Positions 23,306 through 36,367 of a DNA stretch of 64,000 nt are shown here, in pieces. Location: positions 1,332,447 through 1,396,446 of the forward strand of contig CM029627.1 of NCBI GenBank assembly GCA_017311315.1. The letters run 5' to 3'. Positions within the stretch are counted from its first letter, which is position 1. Every line of letters begins with the position of its first letter. Below the pieces are notes generated by a model. That model was given only the letters and a program-made list of their open reading frames with translations. It was not told the origin of the DNA and did not search any database. The position numbers and the translations under genes were made by a program. The stretch comes from Dendrocalamus latiflorus. Lineage: Eukaryota > Streptophyta > Magnoliopsida > Poales > Poaceae.

Positions 23306-25641
23306 TTAACTGGCAGGTTGATCACTACTTGCCTTCTCTGCAGTATCTTCTGTAGATAGTTCTTCAACAGTTGGTAAGTTACTTGCAACAGGACTTTCTG
23401 CAGGTAGCTCTTCAACAGTCAGTAAGTTACTCGCTACAGGACTTTCTGCAGGTACTTCTTCAACAGTCGGTAAGTTACTCGCTACAGGACTTTCTGCAGG
23501 TAGTTCTTCAACAGTTGGTAAGTTACTCACAACAGGACTTCCGACACCTGAGCTTGCAAGGCTTGCACCTGTGAGGCCAATGCTACCATTGGAATGAGAC
23601 GTAGGGGTCTCCTTGCCAGAATTAGATACCATTTCATGATCCTCATGTTGCCGTGATCCGTTGAGGGCATTACAGTGGGGACAGTAATATGTAATGAATG
23701 CAAAGTCCTCTTTCCTTGCAAGACCTGCCACAGTAAAACTGGTTTAATAGAGAGAACTAGAAGTTAGTAATATGAGCTAGACAGTAATCAGTTTCCTACC
23801 ATTATGCATATGGCAGTTGCCACATATCAGTGCATAGCACTGTGTCGGGTCCTCCCCTACAAGCAGAGCAGCTACACGTGCGATCCAACCCCCATCGTTA
23901 CCAGCTGGACCTCTGAAGTGCTCAACAGTCCTCTGATTCGGAGTAGTGAAGACTTCTTCATTACCATCATACGCATTTGGGCCCTCTAGTGACTCGGAGG
24001 CATGGATCCTTCCAGTGCCATTGCTTAAGTGTGCTGCTTTTCTTTGCCTCAGCCCAGTAGTTTGTCCAAGCTGGGCATCATTACTTTTACTCAATGTTGT
24101 ATCCCTATTTGATTCATCTCCCAAAAAGACTCTCAATCCAGAATCTGCACCCAGCTTCGATGCCAAAACAGTTGCTGCAGCAGCCTTGGCAGCGGGATCA
24201 AGATCATATCTCTGTATAACCAAATTGAAGTCAGTAATATGTAGAAGATGTACTCTTAAAAAAGAGAGGAATAAAACACATGTTTCTTCACATAGAAAGA
24301 GACAACTGGCTGGACATAAAATGGAGCAAAAATAGGGCAGCAAGCCCACCTGTATAAGTTGTTGAGTAGTGTAGTAATTCGTTCTCTCCTTCAACTCATC
24401 AATCTTGGTCTGCCTTTCAGCACGAAGTTTTTCAAGAGTATGTTGATCTCTATTGTCAACTGCAAGATAAAGTAGACCATATCAGTTTAGACATAAAGGA
24501 TAAGTTGTATCAGCTGAAGCAATTTACTAGGTCATGGCTCATGCTAATGGGATGCCTGTTAGAATTTTAGTTGTTTCATAAAGCCATTCATCGAGTGAAT
24601 GATAAATAGACTATACGCAAGGAACCTGAACTGGTAATGTCTTGAAAAGCTGATAGAAAACATGTCAGTGACATATTCTACTACCTTGCATTTGTTAACT
24701 TAAATCACTAGAAAGCATAGCGAGAGCCTAATGCTGCATTTACATGTGCAACAGCGGAACACATGCATGCAGAAAGATAAGATACCAATGCAGATGCAAG
24801 TGTACTTACGCATTTTTGTGAGGCTTGTAATAGTAGAGTAAATGAGACCAGCTAGAGCAGGAACCAGGAACATGGGCAGCACCCGGGTTGCTCTCATCTG
24901 CCAGCTGAGGTCCGGTGATCTCGTAGTCATAATCGCATATCCAACAGCCACAATCTGTTCCAACAAAGAAAAAGAAAAACATAAAACCCTGTCAAAAAAC
25001 AATTCACCCTGATCCATGGCCCTAAGGACGATAGTGGAACTGATTCCAATGTAATTCCATCCAGCAAGAGTACTATTCCTAAGTCCTGTCCCCAGCATCA
25101 CAGCATCTGTCGCAACACGCAAAATTACAGAACAATGTAGCACAATTCCACAACATGCTACGCCTCTGACCAAACGATCGATCACTAATCGATCACCCTG
25201 CGCGCTATAAAACACCAGATTTACCATATAGCAGATAATTCTCCATTCCTCCCTTCTACAGGATCAAGTTGGGACGTGCGTTTGTCTACCTAACAACACA
25301 TAAATATTTGCTACGGAGGCAAAAGGAAGCGGGATGGGATCGGGAGGGAGGGAGGGGGAGACCTCGAGCGCGGCGGCGAGGGCGAGGACGTTGTGCGCGG
25401 ACTGGCGGGAGGCGCGGGCGCGGCGGTGGAGGCGGGAGCGCACGGCCTCCTCCTCCTTAGAGAGCGCCTGCAGCAGCTTCTCGACGTCCTCGCGGCCCCC
25501 GAATATGCCCTTCCACACCCGCGACACGAGCCCCCGTTGCCTCCTCTTCTGTGTGGACGGCGTCTCGGGCGGCGCCGGCGACCGCGGCGACGCGGTGGCG
25601 GCCGAGGCGAAGGCGGAGGGGGGCGCGTCGCCGTCGGCCAT
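23306..25641 (-). CDS. LNP: Lunapark-type ER three-way-junction protein
   Basis: Five exons, read from the right: 25641-25363, 24954-24810, 24459-24350, 24211-23800, 23724-23306 (1365 bp, 454 aa), all GT-AG. Residues 1-60 are basic and Pro/Ser-rich, then a short coiled coil (EEEAVRSRLHRRARA). Two hydrophobic segments follow at about 84-103 (NVLALAAALEIVAVGYAIM) and 117-137 (LPMFLVPALAGLIYSTI). A coiled-coil region with TLEKLRAERQTKIDELKERT follows. The zinc ribbon is C308-x2-C311-x18-C330-x2-C333. This order (hairpin membrane anchor, coiled coil, Cys4 zinc finger) is that of Lunapark proteins, which stabilise three-way junctions of the ER network; in plants they act with atlastin-like RHD3 GTPases. 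The C-terminus contains four 16-residue repeats. Start chosen at MADGDAPP; a further in-frame ATG lies 24 codons upstream. Confidence 0.93.
23351..23542 (-). repeat. In-frame 48-bp minisatellite in the Lunapark C-terminus
   Basis: Four tandem 48-bp units encode ESPVASNLPTVEELPA-like 16-mers, differing at only a few residues. They lie after the zinc finger, in the acidic tail. Because the unit is a multiple of three, copy-number change would lengthen or shorten the tail without frameshift. Confidence 0.9.
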
Positions 25642-25759
25642 GCGCAGCGCGATCGGGATTGGAACGAATCTGATCGGATCGGATGGATGGAACGGGTCGA
25701 TGGGAAGAGACAACGACGCCGATGCTGAATTGCCGCGGATTTCGTGTGGTTTACCCCCC

Positions 25760-26176
25760 TCAATTATACGAAGGAACGAAGGAGAAGGATTGCTTCGTGG
25801 AGGCGCGCTTGGGAAGGCAACGCCGGAAGGAGAGGCGTCGTGAATCGTGATGGGGTGAGGTCGGTGCGTACGTGTTGCCTTTTTTTTTCTTTTCTTTTTC
25901 GAAACTGCTTTCGTGTTGCTCTTTTTTTTTTGGACTGCATTCGTGTTACAATTGACCGTTCAGGTAGACATGGCAGTGGTCGAACTGTTCACGTAAATAA
26001 TGTCATAGCTATTTTTTTAAAAAAATTTCTTAAACGTCTGTTTTTACAAATTTAATCTTCTCTGTAGACCTACCGAGCCCGTTAGGTACCTACCAAACCA
26101 GGAGTACCTACTGAGCACCCCGTCGACAACAGGTATTTGACGCATAAAAACGCTCTCGGGATTTTTTGCCTTGAGA
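25760..26176. other. Intergenic sequence upstream of the Lunapark gene
   Basis: Contains poly-T and AT-rich tracts. No clear TATA box or other gene. Confidence 0.4.
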
Positions 26177-29100
26177 TGTAAGGTGCGGGACCGCGTATCA
26201 GTATACTAAAGTATACAAAAATAGATAAACACAAAAAGATAGGAAAATATATATTTATTCATTCATTTGAAAATAACAAAATTACAGGTTCTCTTCATGT
26301 ATATGCGCTCCATAGCCTACTTTGCATAACAGATCTGACAGAGATATTGTGTTCTCCTGGTTCCCGGCCTTGAAAGGCTCCAGATTGATTACATCCATAG
26401 GGTAAACCCACAGAATATCTTCGATTAAGTTGTGTATTGGTCGTCGTCTTCAGTCAACACGTAGTCAAAGATCGAAAGCCGGAAGCCATCGGCAATCGGG
26501 AATCCTCTGTGATTCCACCACACTATTCTCTGAATTAGTAAATAGTGTTCACATATACAGTACTGAACATCAAAATACATATCATGCGGAAGCGTAAATA
26601 TAATAGTAGACTTACTCATGGGCTAATCAGGCCGAAATCAATAATATGTAGCAGCGGAAATGAAACACGCAGGTGGGACCCTCAGGACGTGCCCACATGC
26701 AACCAGCTGGGATTCGTGATCTAATTCTTGACCTCTTCATCTTCTTCACCATCACGATACATAGAAAGTTTCTGAGACACAAAAGTTTTAACTAAGATAG
26801 ATTTTATCAATGTATGAGAGAATGCAATAATAATAGCGATCTAGATTTCATCTACCGTTACATATTTTATGCACCATATGCTAACCTTTCGGCGTTATAA
26901 CCGCTCTATCATTGAGGTGACACCCAGAGCAACACAAATCAGGGTTTTTCACTGTCCGCCACTTTTCCAATTCCACCCACAAAGTTTTTGAAATATAACT
27001 ATATCTAGTTAAGTTCCCATGTCCGCCCATGATCGTGGACACGGCTATTCGAATAGTTCTTGACTCTGTAGAGTTTGTATACTTTCACCACAAGAGACAA
27101 TCTGCTCGTTGCTCCACATGATTCCTTAGTCACACGGTTGAGTATATCATCACAATAACTTTTCAAAATATCTGACCCCTTTTTCTCATCTCACCCTGTC
27201 GGCTGCTTCCACTTGTGGTGGATCCCATACGTTGCACGGGATGTTAACCATTGATACTAGCGCATTCGAATTCCACTCTCCACAACGCTAGCACGACATG
27301 AAAACTTCACCCTCTGCTTGGTGTCCCTTTAGCCACACATTGCCCTTTCACTATCTCACTTCTTTCTCCTACCTATGAGATGAGTCCGGGAGGTTCGATA
27401 GATTTACTTAGCCTAGTTGCAATTTGTAGACTTGTGGTTGTACTATTTTACATAGGAGGTCATGACAAGATTTAGTCCTTAGATTTATCTGGACGGTTCT
27501 ACCACAATCCACACTCTTGTGCATCCACCGCACCCAACCATCGTACCATCTGCTTAGATATTTAAGCAAGTTGGGGGTTTTGAGAGCATAAAATATCCAT
27601 ATGAAAATATACTAGCCATTTTCACCCATGACTTTCCAAATTAGTTTCTTATGATTAAAAGTGATGCTTGGGGCATTTCGGTGCCCTCGAGTATTTAAGC
27701 AGTACTAAGCATTGCAAATAATTGTAGACTTATTTTTGAAAGGTCGCCATTATAATTTTCCTAGAGTGGCAATGCTCAAATGTTTAAATGTTCCAAAAGA
27801 GGTATAATACTAACAAGTCAATTAATGGGTATATAACTAGAATCTTAAAATAAACATATATTTGCATATGAAATAACAACATGCAATTTGATAATTTAAT
27901 ACGGGAATAATTTACAGAAAATGTAGATTCAACATGATCAAAGTAATAACTCACGTTACGCGGTTTACCACGGTCTTAAGCTCACTCAAAACTTTCTCAT
28001 TCTATGGTCTTGAGCTTTTGGTCCTCATCTTCATCTCGATCTTGGTCTCGTTTCATCCATTGATGCTTTAGGACTCTAATGCTAATTACGCACTAAACAA
28101 CTGAATTCAAATAAATACAAGTAACTCAAAAGGCCCAAATAAATCCAAATAAACTCATTTTAGATTTATTATGAGTTAATGGGTGATTTGAGGTAAGGTT
28201 GATTGAGCACGGAGTATTGACGGGGTCAAATGGGGTTGGAGCGAAGTGAGGAATGACAGGGAAAACCTGTCGAAATGGATGTCAAATGATGGGTCATGAT
28301 AAAAGAATATTCATGGAAATATTCCGCTTCGGACATAAGGATGGCTAGGCATAACCGACCGTGGAATAGCATGGCTTGATCCTCTAGTTTAATAATTCCT
28401 TTTATTATTTTATATTTATCAAGGAAGTTTCATAAGTCAGGCTAAACCTATGGACAGATGCAAGACTTTAGTTAGGGTATTGAGTATTATTTTTTGTCGA
28501 CAGTTAATTTTTAAGAGTTAGAGCATGAATTACTTACACGATGTATACGATTTTTGGTTTATCGAATTAATCTTATAGTTCATATTGCTAGCAACTCAGA
28601 GAGTATTATTTTGTATGATCCTAGTATTACCTTGTTCATTAAAATGCAAATTAGTGAGATTATTTTAATTACCGATGACTTAGAGGATTTTTTAATAGAT
28701 GCGCCAGCATGATTTTTAATTACAGATGCCCTTCGAATTAAATCTCATTGTTATTCTATGTATCCTGAGTTATTATTCGGTGCAGTTTAATTCTAGAAAT
28801 AAATTCATTTATGTGGGCATGGCTTGTTGTATAAAATTATATGCTTTAACTAAATCAACTACTAAAATTTATTTATCAGTGTCATGCTAATGACAAGGAT
28901 TACATTTCATTTAAGACCTTCTAATTTAAATGTGTATTTCATTTTAAGTGATCATGACACATTGGTTAATTTAATGAAGTGGCTTAATTTGTTATTTGCC
29001 TTAAATAATCCTAATTATCTATGCTTCCAATATTTATACTTTTATCATTACCTCTAGCTTAGATCTATATTTTAATTTAAGTAGTAATGACATATTCACT

Positions 29101-31720
29101 AATTTCTTTATTTTTAACACAATTGACATTTCAACTGAGGTCCTCGAACATTTATATGAATATATATAGTCTTATGCTAGCATTTTCATTTATGGATAAT
29201 TATTAGTGCGCACTTATTATTTTTGAGACTTATTTAATTACACACAAGGTCATTCTTAATTTAAATCTTAGTATTTTTGACTGAGTATTAGTGAGCTAGT
29301 ATTAAATTATTTCCCTTAGTTATTTAATAACCTTTTGAAAAAGAAGGAACTTCATGACCTTTAGGACATACTCGTAATGTTTATTACTTATATGGCTTAA
29401 CCTCACATCATTATTGCTCATATGTTATCGACTCAACACTTTATCTTTCCGTCTATCATATCCTTATTTCATGGGAGATATTAGTCTAGACATAGTTTCC
29501 CACATTAATTTCTCACTACACATCATTAGCTATAGTTTAAATAACCACTAATTAATGGAAATAGTTCTAATTAACAAAAAGGGGCCCACCTGTCATTCAA
29601 TAGAGAGAGAGGATTTACTGGGAGACGGTCGGTCGAAACAAGGGAGGTAGCCAGCCAAAACAGGGGAAAGTGGGCGGCGCCGTGGGGGTGAGCTCGCCGG
29701 CTGCGACTGATGGCCGGAGAGGCAGGTGTAGCCGACAAAACGGGTTCGCTCGGGGGTAGGGCTGTAAAAAAAGCTCGAAGCTCGTGAGCTACTCGAGTTC
29801 GGCTCGTTCTAGGCTCGATTCGAGCTCGGTTCGAGCTTTAAACGAGCCGAACTCGAGTTTGATTTCGAGCTCGCGAGCTTTACCGAGCCGAGCTCGAATA
29901 GTTCGCAAGTCTCGATTCGAGCTTAAATAGTAATATATATTAATTCTTACCAAGCTTTCTCGAGCCGAACTCGAGCTCGAGCTTTTCTTATTATTAAAAA
30001 TTAGTGTGTATTTGAATTATTTTGACTGTTATCGAGCTTATTAGAGCCGAGTTCGAACCTAAAATTTTTTTATTATTGAAAAATAATGCATAATAAATTA
30101 TTTTAATTGTTATCGAGCTTCAACGAGCCGAACTCGAGCCTACTCGAGCTTAGGCCGAGCCGAGCTCGAGCCCAGGTTCGGGCTCGGACCCCAACTCGAG
30201 CTCGGCTCGAGCTTCTACGAGCTCGAGCCTGGAAGGCCGAGCTCGCTCGAGCTCGGCTCGTTTACAGCCCTACTCGGGGGTGGGGAAGCTTCTGGTAGTG
30301 TTAGCATGGGCCGTGGTGGCGTCGGGAGTGGCTGACATTGGCATGAGCGGTCGGAGGCGAGGCTGGAATGGGACACCGGCGGCCGGGAGGAGGAAGGGGA
30401 GACGTTGGGTACGCACAAACATTTAGGAGGTAGAGGGATGCTCACCAAGCTATTGGTCGAACCGGAGGGGGTCCAAGGCTGATCGGCACCGTGAGCCTGC
30501 GGCGGCGTGGTGAGACCACCGTGGGTGGTTCATTGAGGAAGAGGAAAGCTAGGGGTTGCTGTGCGCGGCTTTGAGAGGGCACAGTGGTGCTCTCCCACGG
30601 AGGAATCAAACCGAGGTCGCCTACAGGGAGCCTTGATGGCAGTGGAGGCGATCACCGGTTGGAAATAAAGAAGGAAGCGACGCGGTGAGTTCCGGCGGGC
30701 AAACCCCAAAATTGACCGAGGGGAAACACAATAGGAGTGACGAGACGTACCGTGACGCGGTTACTTCAAGGTGAAATCCATCGGAGCATCCGCAACGACG
30801 TGAGGCGGTGACGGTCAGCGCACGTCTTTGAGGCAGAGTCTGGTTCGAGAAGGAAGAGGAGGGGATGAGGAAATGTAGGAAACAATGCAAGCTCAAGGGG
30901 CTTATTTATAGCCAGGGTGGAGCAATGTGAAGGCCCTGTGGCCATCGACCGGGGAGCAGCGCCCGGGATGGTCGTGCAACGTGCGTGGCCGGGTGCACGG
31001 GTGAGGGCGACGGCTGATGGAAGTAGGGCGCGACACAGGGCATAGCGCAATGCGATGGAGGCGATGGGCGCAGGGCGACGTGCGGTGCAGAGCATGGTGA
31101 AGGCTATGCGACGAGAGCAGGTGCGCACGCGTGTGGCTAACAGAGACGGTGCGCTCAGAGAGAAATGGCGACGCGATGGGGTGGCCAAGCGGGGATGCAA
31201 CGAGAGGCGTAGGGTGGATTGACGCCAGAACATGGGGAGGCGGGGCTGGCTGATGAAGCGCCGATGTGGGAGCTGTGAGGAGAGAAGGGATAGGAAGAAA
31301 GAAGAAAGAGGCCGAGCGTGACAGCAGGAAAACCGGCAGCGAGAGAAGAGGAAGGAGGGAGAGAGAGAAGGAAAAAAGGAGGGGGCACATGGAAGAGGGA
31401 GAGAAGAAAGGGGGAAGAAAAGGGAGCAAAAATCAGGATTTGGATTTTTGCTTGAAATTTGGATTTTCAATTCGAATCTTATTTCAATTATTTTGATATG
31501 AAATATCTATTTATCTTTATTTGATTTGCCTTCAAATTTTGATTTCTAATTTTATTATTAGTAGTTTTGCTTGGCAGTTATTCCCAGTATTAATTGCATA
31601 GCACAAAATTTGGAAAGACTTCAAATAAAATTGTACAAGAAATTCGAGTGAAAATATGGTTCAATGAAAAAGTTTTAAATTTTCGCAAATTTTTGGATTT
31701 ATGAATTTCAGGATGTTACA
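26177..31720 (-). mobile_element. Long gypsy-type LTR (solo or remnant)
   Basis: On the minus strand the segment starts TGTAACATCCTGAAATTC at 31720, passes through a GC-rich region, a TATAAATAAG promoter-like site near 30905, a long AT-rich region, and a terminal part with a GAAGACGACGACC phrase. It ends ...CACCTTACA at 26177. Organisation and some phrases parallel the solo LTR at 46312-49433. No gag, pol or primer-binding site is present. The flanking 5-mers differ (TGAGA and GGAAG), so either the borders are imprecise or the LTR formed by recombination between elements. An alternative left end at 26661 (TGAAACACGC) has flanks GGAAA/GGAAG. ORFs along 30600-31470 are base-composition artefacts. 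Confidence 0.55.
29757..30272. mobile_element. Non-autonomous hAT element nested in the LTR
   Basis: 516 bp with terminal inverted repeats TAGGGCTGTAAA ... TTTACAGCCCTA and a perfect 8-bp target-site duplication CTCGGGGG (29749-29756 and 30273-30280), diagnostic of hAT transposons. The interior is made of many GAGCTCG/CGAGCT repeats in both orientations and could fold extensively. No transposase. It inserted after the host LTR. Confidence 0.93.
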
Positions 31721-32502
31721 GGAAGTTAGGGAAGTAGGGTGAAATTGGACTGATATACAAATATGATGAATCTGATCAAATGAAGAGCATCATATATATT
31801 ATACCTAGTATATACTGAATTTTTTGTCAAAATTTTTAAATATTCAGTTAAACACGCATGAACCATATAGAGTCCGCCTCTAGTTACACTGCCATTTATA
31901 TGAACAGTTCAAAGTGGTCCGCCATTACATCAGAGTGATTGTCGTGGGGCCTTCCGAGTTCGAATACAGTGGTCGTTAACTGGCTCGTCATGCCAAATTA
32001 TCTGGCACCCCCACAAGACGAGTCAAACAGTTGCACAGCACAGCACAACTCTCAGCTTGACAACAGTTTCCATCCAGTACACTACAATCACAGGTTAACG
32101 CAGATAATATTAATATCACCATCTACAGTTGCTTCTATCGCGACAGTGATGTGGTACATACACAGGTTAGTTCGACATGGAAGCTCTGGCACTAATGAAC
32201 AAAGTAGAAACTAGAGAGAAGAAGACTCGTGTATTCAATTTACAACATCGTCGGTACATGGCCATGAACTGCATGCATCTAACTTATCGTTCCCATTACC
32301 TACAACACAACTATGAGACCAATCGAACGAACAGTTACCACATGAAACAACATGAGCAGCAGCAATGGATGCCTGCTTCCCTGTATATTTGAGGGTTCTA
32401 ATACCGAACTGGTGTCATAGAATTGCATGACACAGCGGAGCTTGAAAAGGAGTGCTGCTGGGATCCACGCACTTAGGGTATGAAACCCTTTGTGCTCCGC
32501 TT
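31721..32502. other. 3' flank of PEX22
   Basis: Holds the 3' UTR region of the minus-strand PEX22 gene and intergenic DNA. No other gene recognised. Confidence 0.5.
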
Positions 32503-35196
32503 TCAAGAGAAGAACTGCTCAAGGCTTGGAGAATTAAATACATTGGCTGCAAGCTGTCCTCCTTCCATAGAGGAAACATATAGTTGGCATCGAATGAACC
32601 GCTGATAGCAAAGGAAAAACAGGGCAATGTAAAACACGAATATCAGAAGACACCTGTTCCAACAAAAAAATGAAGATGCGATATAACATACAGATAGTTG
32701 GGAAATTATGTCGAGGCTTGAATCGATGTGGAGATCTGCCTCCAACTGCCGAACAAACGAAGTTCGGCCAACTTCAGTGCTGCAAAAGAGTACCTGCAAA
32801 TGGACACACTTTTTCACTCAATAACAGATGTGGATGACAGAAACAGATTAAGTAACACCTCACATAGAAACAGATGCTGAATATTCATGCATGATGTGCA
32901 GAACAGATGCACGGGTGCCACTAGCTCACCGGCTTTCTATGCACATGTATCGACTATCAGTCACCTTGTCAATTCTATGTTCAATCATATGACATGCTAT
33001 TTATTCTATGGGTAACAAATATCCGACAAATATCCGAATCTAACCATGACTTCGGTGAAAACAGGCCATTCAAATTCTATCATCCATAAATAAAACATGA
33101 ATCATCACTCACCAAAACATTGAAACGAGAGGGAACAAGAGAACATGGTAAAATGATCTAGTATAACATATCATTAAATCTAATACAAACTCATCACCTT
33201 CTCTTTCATCAAGCCACCAGTTCTGAAAAGTCCAGCACTCTCCAGAGCCATGAGAACGTTCTCCTATAGTTATGGATTACTCGAAGTCATATTTCAGAAC
33301 TAATAATGTAAATATGTAACATTTAAATATAAAACTTTTCCATGATAAAACTGCAAAGAAATGTAAGGATGCGCTATGAAATTCATACCTCGCTCTTATC
33401 GTCAAGTATAGTTTCCATCAGATATAAATCGCAATATTTGAATATTTCCAGCAGAAGTTCCACCACTGAGGGTCTAACGGTGGCATGCTTCTGCATCAAG
33501 GAGACATGGACAGATAGCAGATGGTTTAGCTGCAGCTATGGGATGGACACGTACATACCAGAAGAGTATTGCTATCGAACCTGAAGTTCCTCAGGAGTTT
33601 TCTCCTCAAAAACAACACCAAGCAGTTGGCAAGTAACCTGCATAAACAATATTTGTGAATTTCTGCAAATTATTATGAGACCACATACATTCTGTATAAA
33701 CAGTATTCAGGAAGATTCAAGTTAGATCACTGTAGCACTCTTCTCATTTTGTTCTTTGGTTTCTTATGGTAAATTCTTCAGATCATTTCACTACTGACAT
33801 AGTTCATTTACAAAACAAGGAAGTTCAACACTGTTCTCTCCATCAGGTACCAAAACAAGAGAAATTGCTCAGTTTACCATATGTAAATGTACAGACTTAA
33901 AATTTCAGTGACCCAAATTTGGTATAATTGTTGCATTAACTAAAACAGCAAATGATATTACCATTGGAAAATAATTTGGTATGATTGTTGCATTAACTAA
34001 AACAAAAGTTTGTCCAGCTGCTAATACATGGACCTAACATGCCAGCTAAATGGTTTTAGAACTTCTACCATTTTTTATGGAATAGCTAGGGCAGCTTCAG
34101 TGACCCAAATTTACAATAATGCCTACAAGTTTCTTCTTATTCCAACGATGTGCAAATGTGAGAAAGATATTACAATATCAAGTCCTCAGATTTTTCTGGT
34201 CTGTTTTAACACCACCAAGTTGCAAGCACACACTCTTTTCTGAGCACAACCCTAAGCTTAACTTCTGTGTGCATATGCCAACCCTAAGCTCAACAGCCTT
34301 AACTTCTGCGCACAAAAAGAAAGGGCAATATCACAAGTTGATGAAGTTTTCTATACCCCAATTTACAATTGGTGATCAGTAGGTAGGGGCGTAGGGCCAG
34401 CGCATTTGACAACAGTGTCTTTTCATACACCCTAGATGTTATGCTTCGACATTTATGGAAGCCGAATTCCAACCAAAAGCATCATTCGCCAAAAATATTG
34501 TATCACTTATCTCATACTATCGGACATGCATGATTATAGCGCGAGATTAGAAGTTGAAGCCATGCACTGTCCTTCAGGCTCAAATCCACCATTTGTTTCT
34601 TTTTGCGCAATCATAATCATTGCACCATGAAATTTTCATCAATGTTTAATCCCATAATACACAACACTAGAGGGCGAGGGAGGGATAGACCATACCTTTC
34701 TACACCCGCTCAGCCGCTTCGCCACGATTTGCCGTGTAGTCAGCTGTCAGAAACAAACTCCTGTCAAAAATCGATGCCCACAGATCCAACAATGCCACTC
34801 AATCATTACACGAAGCAGACGTACCTTGCCAGCGTCGCCGACGGGCTCGACCGCAGCGGGAGCGGCCGAATCGGGCGCAGCGGTGCCGGCCGGGGGTCGC
34901 TTGGGAGCAGGCCGGCGGGGCCGCGCCTGCGAGGAGCGCCGGAACTTCCACGCAAATACAACAGCGATGGCAAAGCCGGCGACGGCGCCGAGGGACCCGG
35001 CGCTCTGGGAGACACAAGACGGGGCCGCACGGTTAGTTAGGGTTAGGGTTTGTGCGTGAAATTGGGGTTTGCCGTGGGGATCGGTTACCTTGTGGTGGAA
35101 GAGCAGGGCGACGACGTCGGAGAGCCGGCGGTTGATGGCGCGGGCGACGCGGCGCACCAGCGAGAAGGCGTCCTGCTCGGCGGCGAGGCCCGGCAT
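32503..35196 (-). CDS. PEX22: Peroxisome biogenesis protein 22 (peroxin-22)
   Basis: Eight exons from the right: 35196-35089, 35004-34825, 34743-34696, 33637-33581, 33490-33389, 33263-33198, 32793-32692, 32601-32503 (253 aa). All introns are GT-AG and phase 0. Residues about 39-56 are hydrophobic (GSLGAVAGFAIAVVFAW), the expected membrane anchor, followed by a basic Pro-rich linker. Residues about 97-253 form the conserved domain, with KRLSGCRKVTCQLLGVVFEE, PSVVELLLEIFKYCDLYLME, KEKVLFCSTEVGRTSFVRQL and the terminal SPSLEQFFS. PEX22 anchors the ubiquitin-conjugating enzyme PEX4 at the peroxisome membrane, supporting recycling of the PEX5 import receptor. Length is close to the plant family. 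Intron 3 (33638-34695) is the longest and holds small internal duplications. Confidence 0.95.
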
Positions 35197-35249
35197 TGCG
35201 AGGAGGACGAAGTGGGGTGGAGTATGAGTTGACTTCGATTACGTAGTTT

Positions 35250-36361
35250 AGGCTAGGACAGGTGGTCAGGTGGATGGGAGATCGCCGGATTGGGAGGAGG
35301 AGACCGCAAAATTACGCAGTCGTGTGAGGCGCGATGATTGAGAGCACCCTGTGCTTGTCTTCTTGGCAGAGGAAGGGGTCATCCTGTTTCTGCCCCCACC
35401 ATTTTTTTTTTGTGAGTGAAAGTTACCGATGAGAAATGAGAAAAGGAAACAGGAAGCAAGAGATTGTCTGTCCTTTTTATTCCTTTTTGCAAGCGCACGC
35501 TAACAAATTACTGGATTCTTATTGATTTACAAGTTTACATCAATAACACGTGCAGCAAATGATTAAGAATGCAATATGTGGATTTTTTAATGGTATTACA
35601 TAAGCCAGCGTTTACGTAAATGTTAACTTTTCACACAATTGATCCACCCTTGATCCAGATGCACACATTAATCTCTACCACATAGCCAAAACTTGTACCA
35701 CATGTTTTCTATACAAAACCATAAACACTTGGGACCGCTCGAGCTTGAAAAACAAAACTTATTGATCGGCCATTGCTCAAATTTAGAGCAGGTCTCAACT
35801 GTATCCCTCCGAATAATGTGTCATTCAGACGAAGCAATAACTTAACCCCGTTTGCATTGGAAATCAAGACTTCCAATGGCTTTTGAACTTGTGGTTACTC
35901 ACAAATCTAAGCAAGAAAATGACTTACATTGCAACGTTTGTAGATGTGAAAGACTTGCGATTCACAAACTTGTGTTGTTCAGTGCTTCAACAAAATAACA
36001 ATCAGAAGCAAACTTAAGCACATTGCAAACTGACTAGAAACATATAGCAGAGGCATAATTAGCTCTCCTCTGAGTCGATTTGAAGCATGGATAGCTGGAT
36101 AGCGAAATTCTGCAATACATAACTAACTTCACTGGTAATCCACACTTCCACTGTACTGGTTATGTTGTGCTTATCAGAAGAATCTCTTTCAAAGGGAAAA
36201 CTCACCAGAAGAATCTATAACAGAACTGTGCCCGTTTTACCACACAGAATTGTACTGAATTATCTACTGAAGTTTGAAACACAGGATGTAATTGAAGCCA
36301 TTATGCCACAAACATCAACAACATTCAAGTTTTACTAGATCAGATAGCATATGAAAATTCA
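35250..36361. other. Intergenic stretch upstream of PEX22
   Basis: GC falls sharply after the PEX22 start. AT-rich, no supported gene or repeat borders. Confidence 0.45.
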
Positions 36362-36367
36362 ATATCT

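Noticed and set aside
23371..23574. Plus-strand ORF with repeated LQDFLQV
   Set aside because: Antisense reading of the Lunapark in-frame minisatellite.
30107..30298. ORF with repeated RARA/ELARA residues
   Set aside because: Translation of the GAGCTCG repeats of the hAT element.
30766..31470. 234-aa and 175-aa minus-strand ORFs rich in Ser/Pro/Leu
   Set aside because: They lie inside the gypsy-type LTR in purine-rich repeats (GAGAGAGAAGG) and overlap in different frames.
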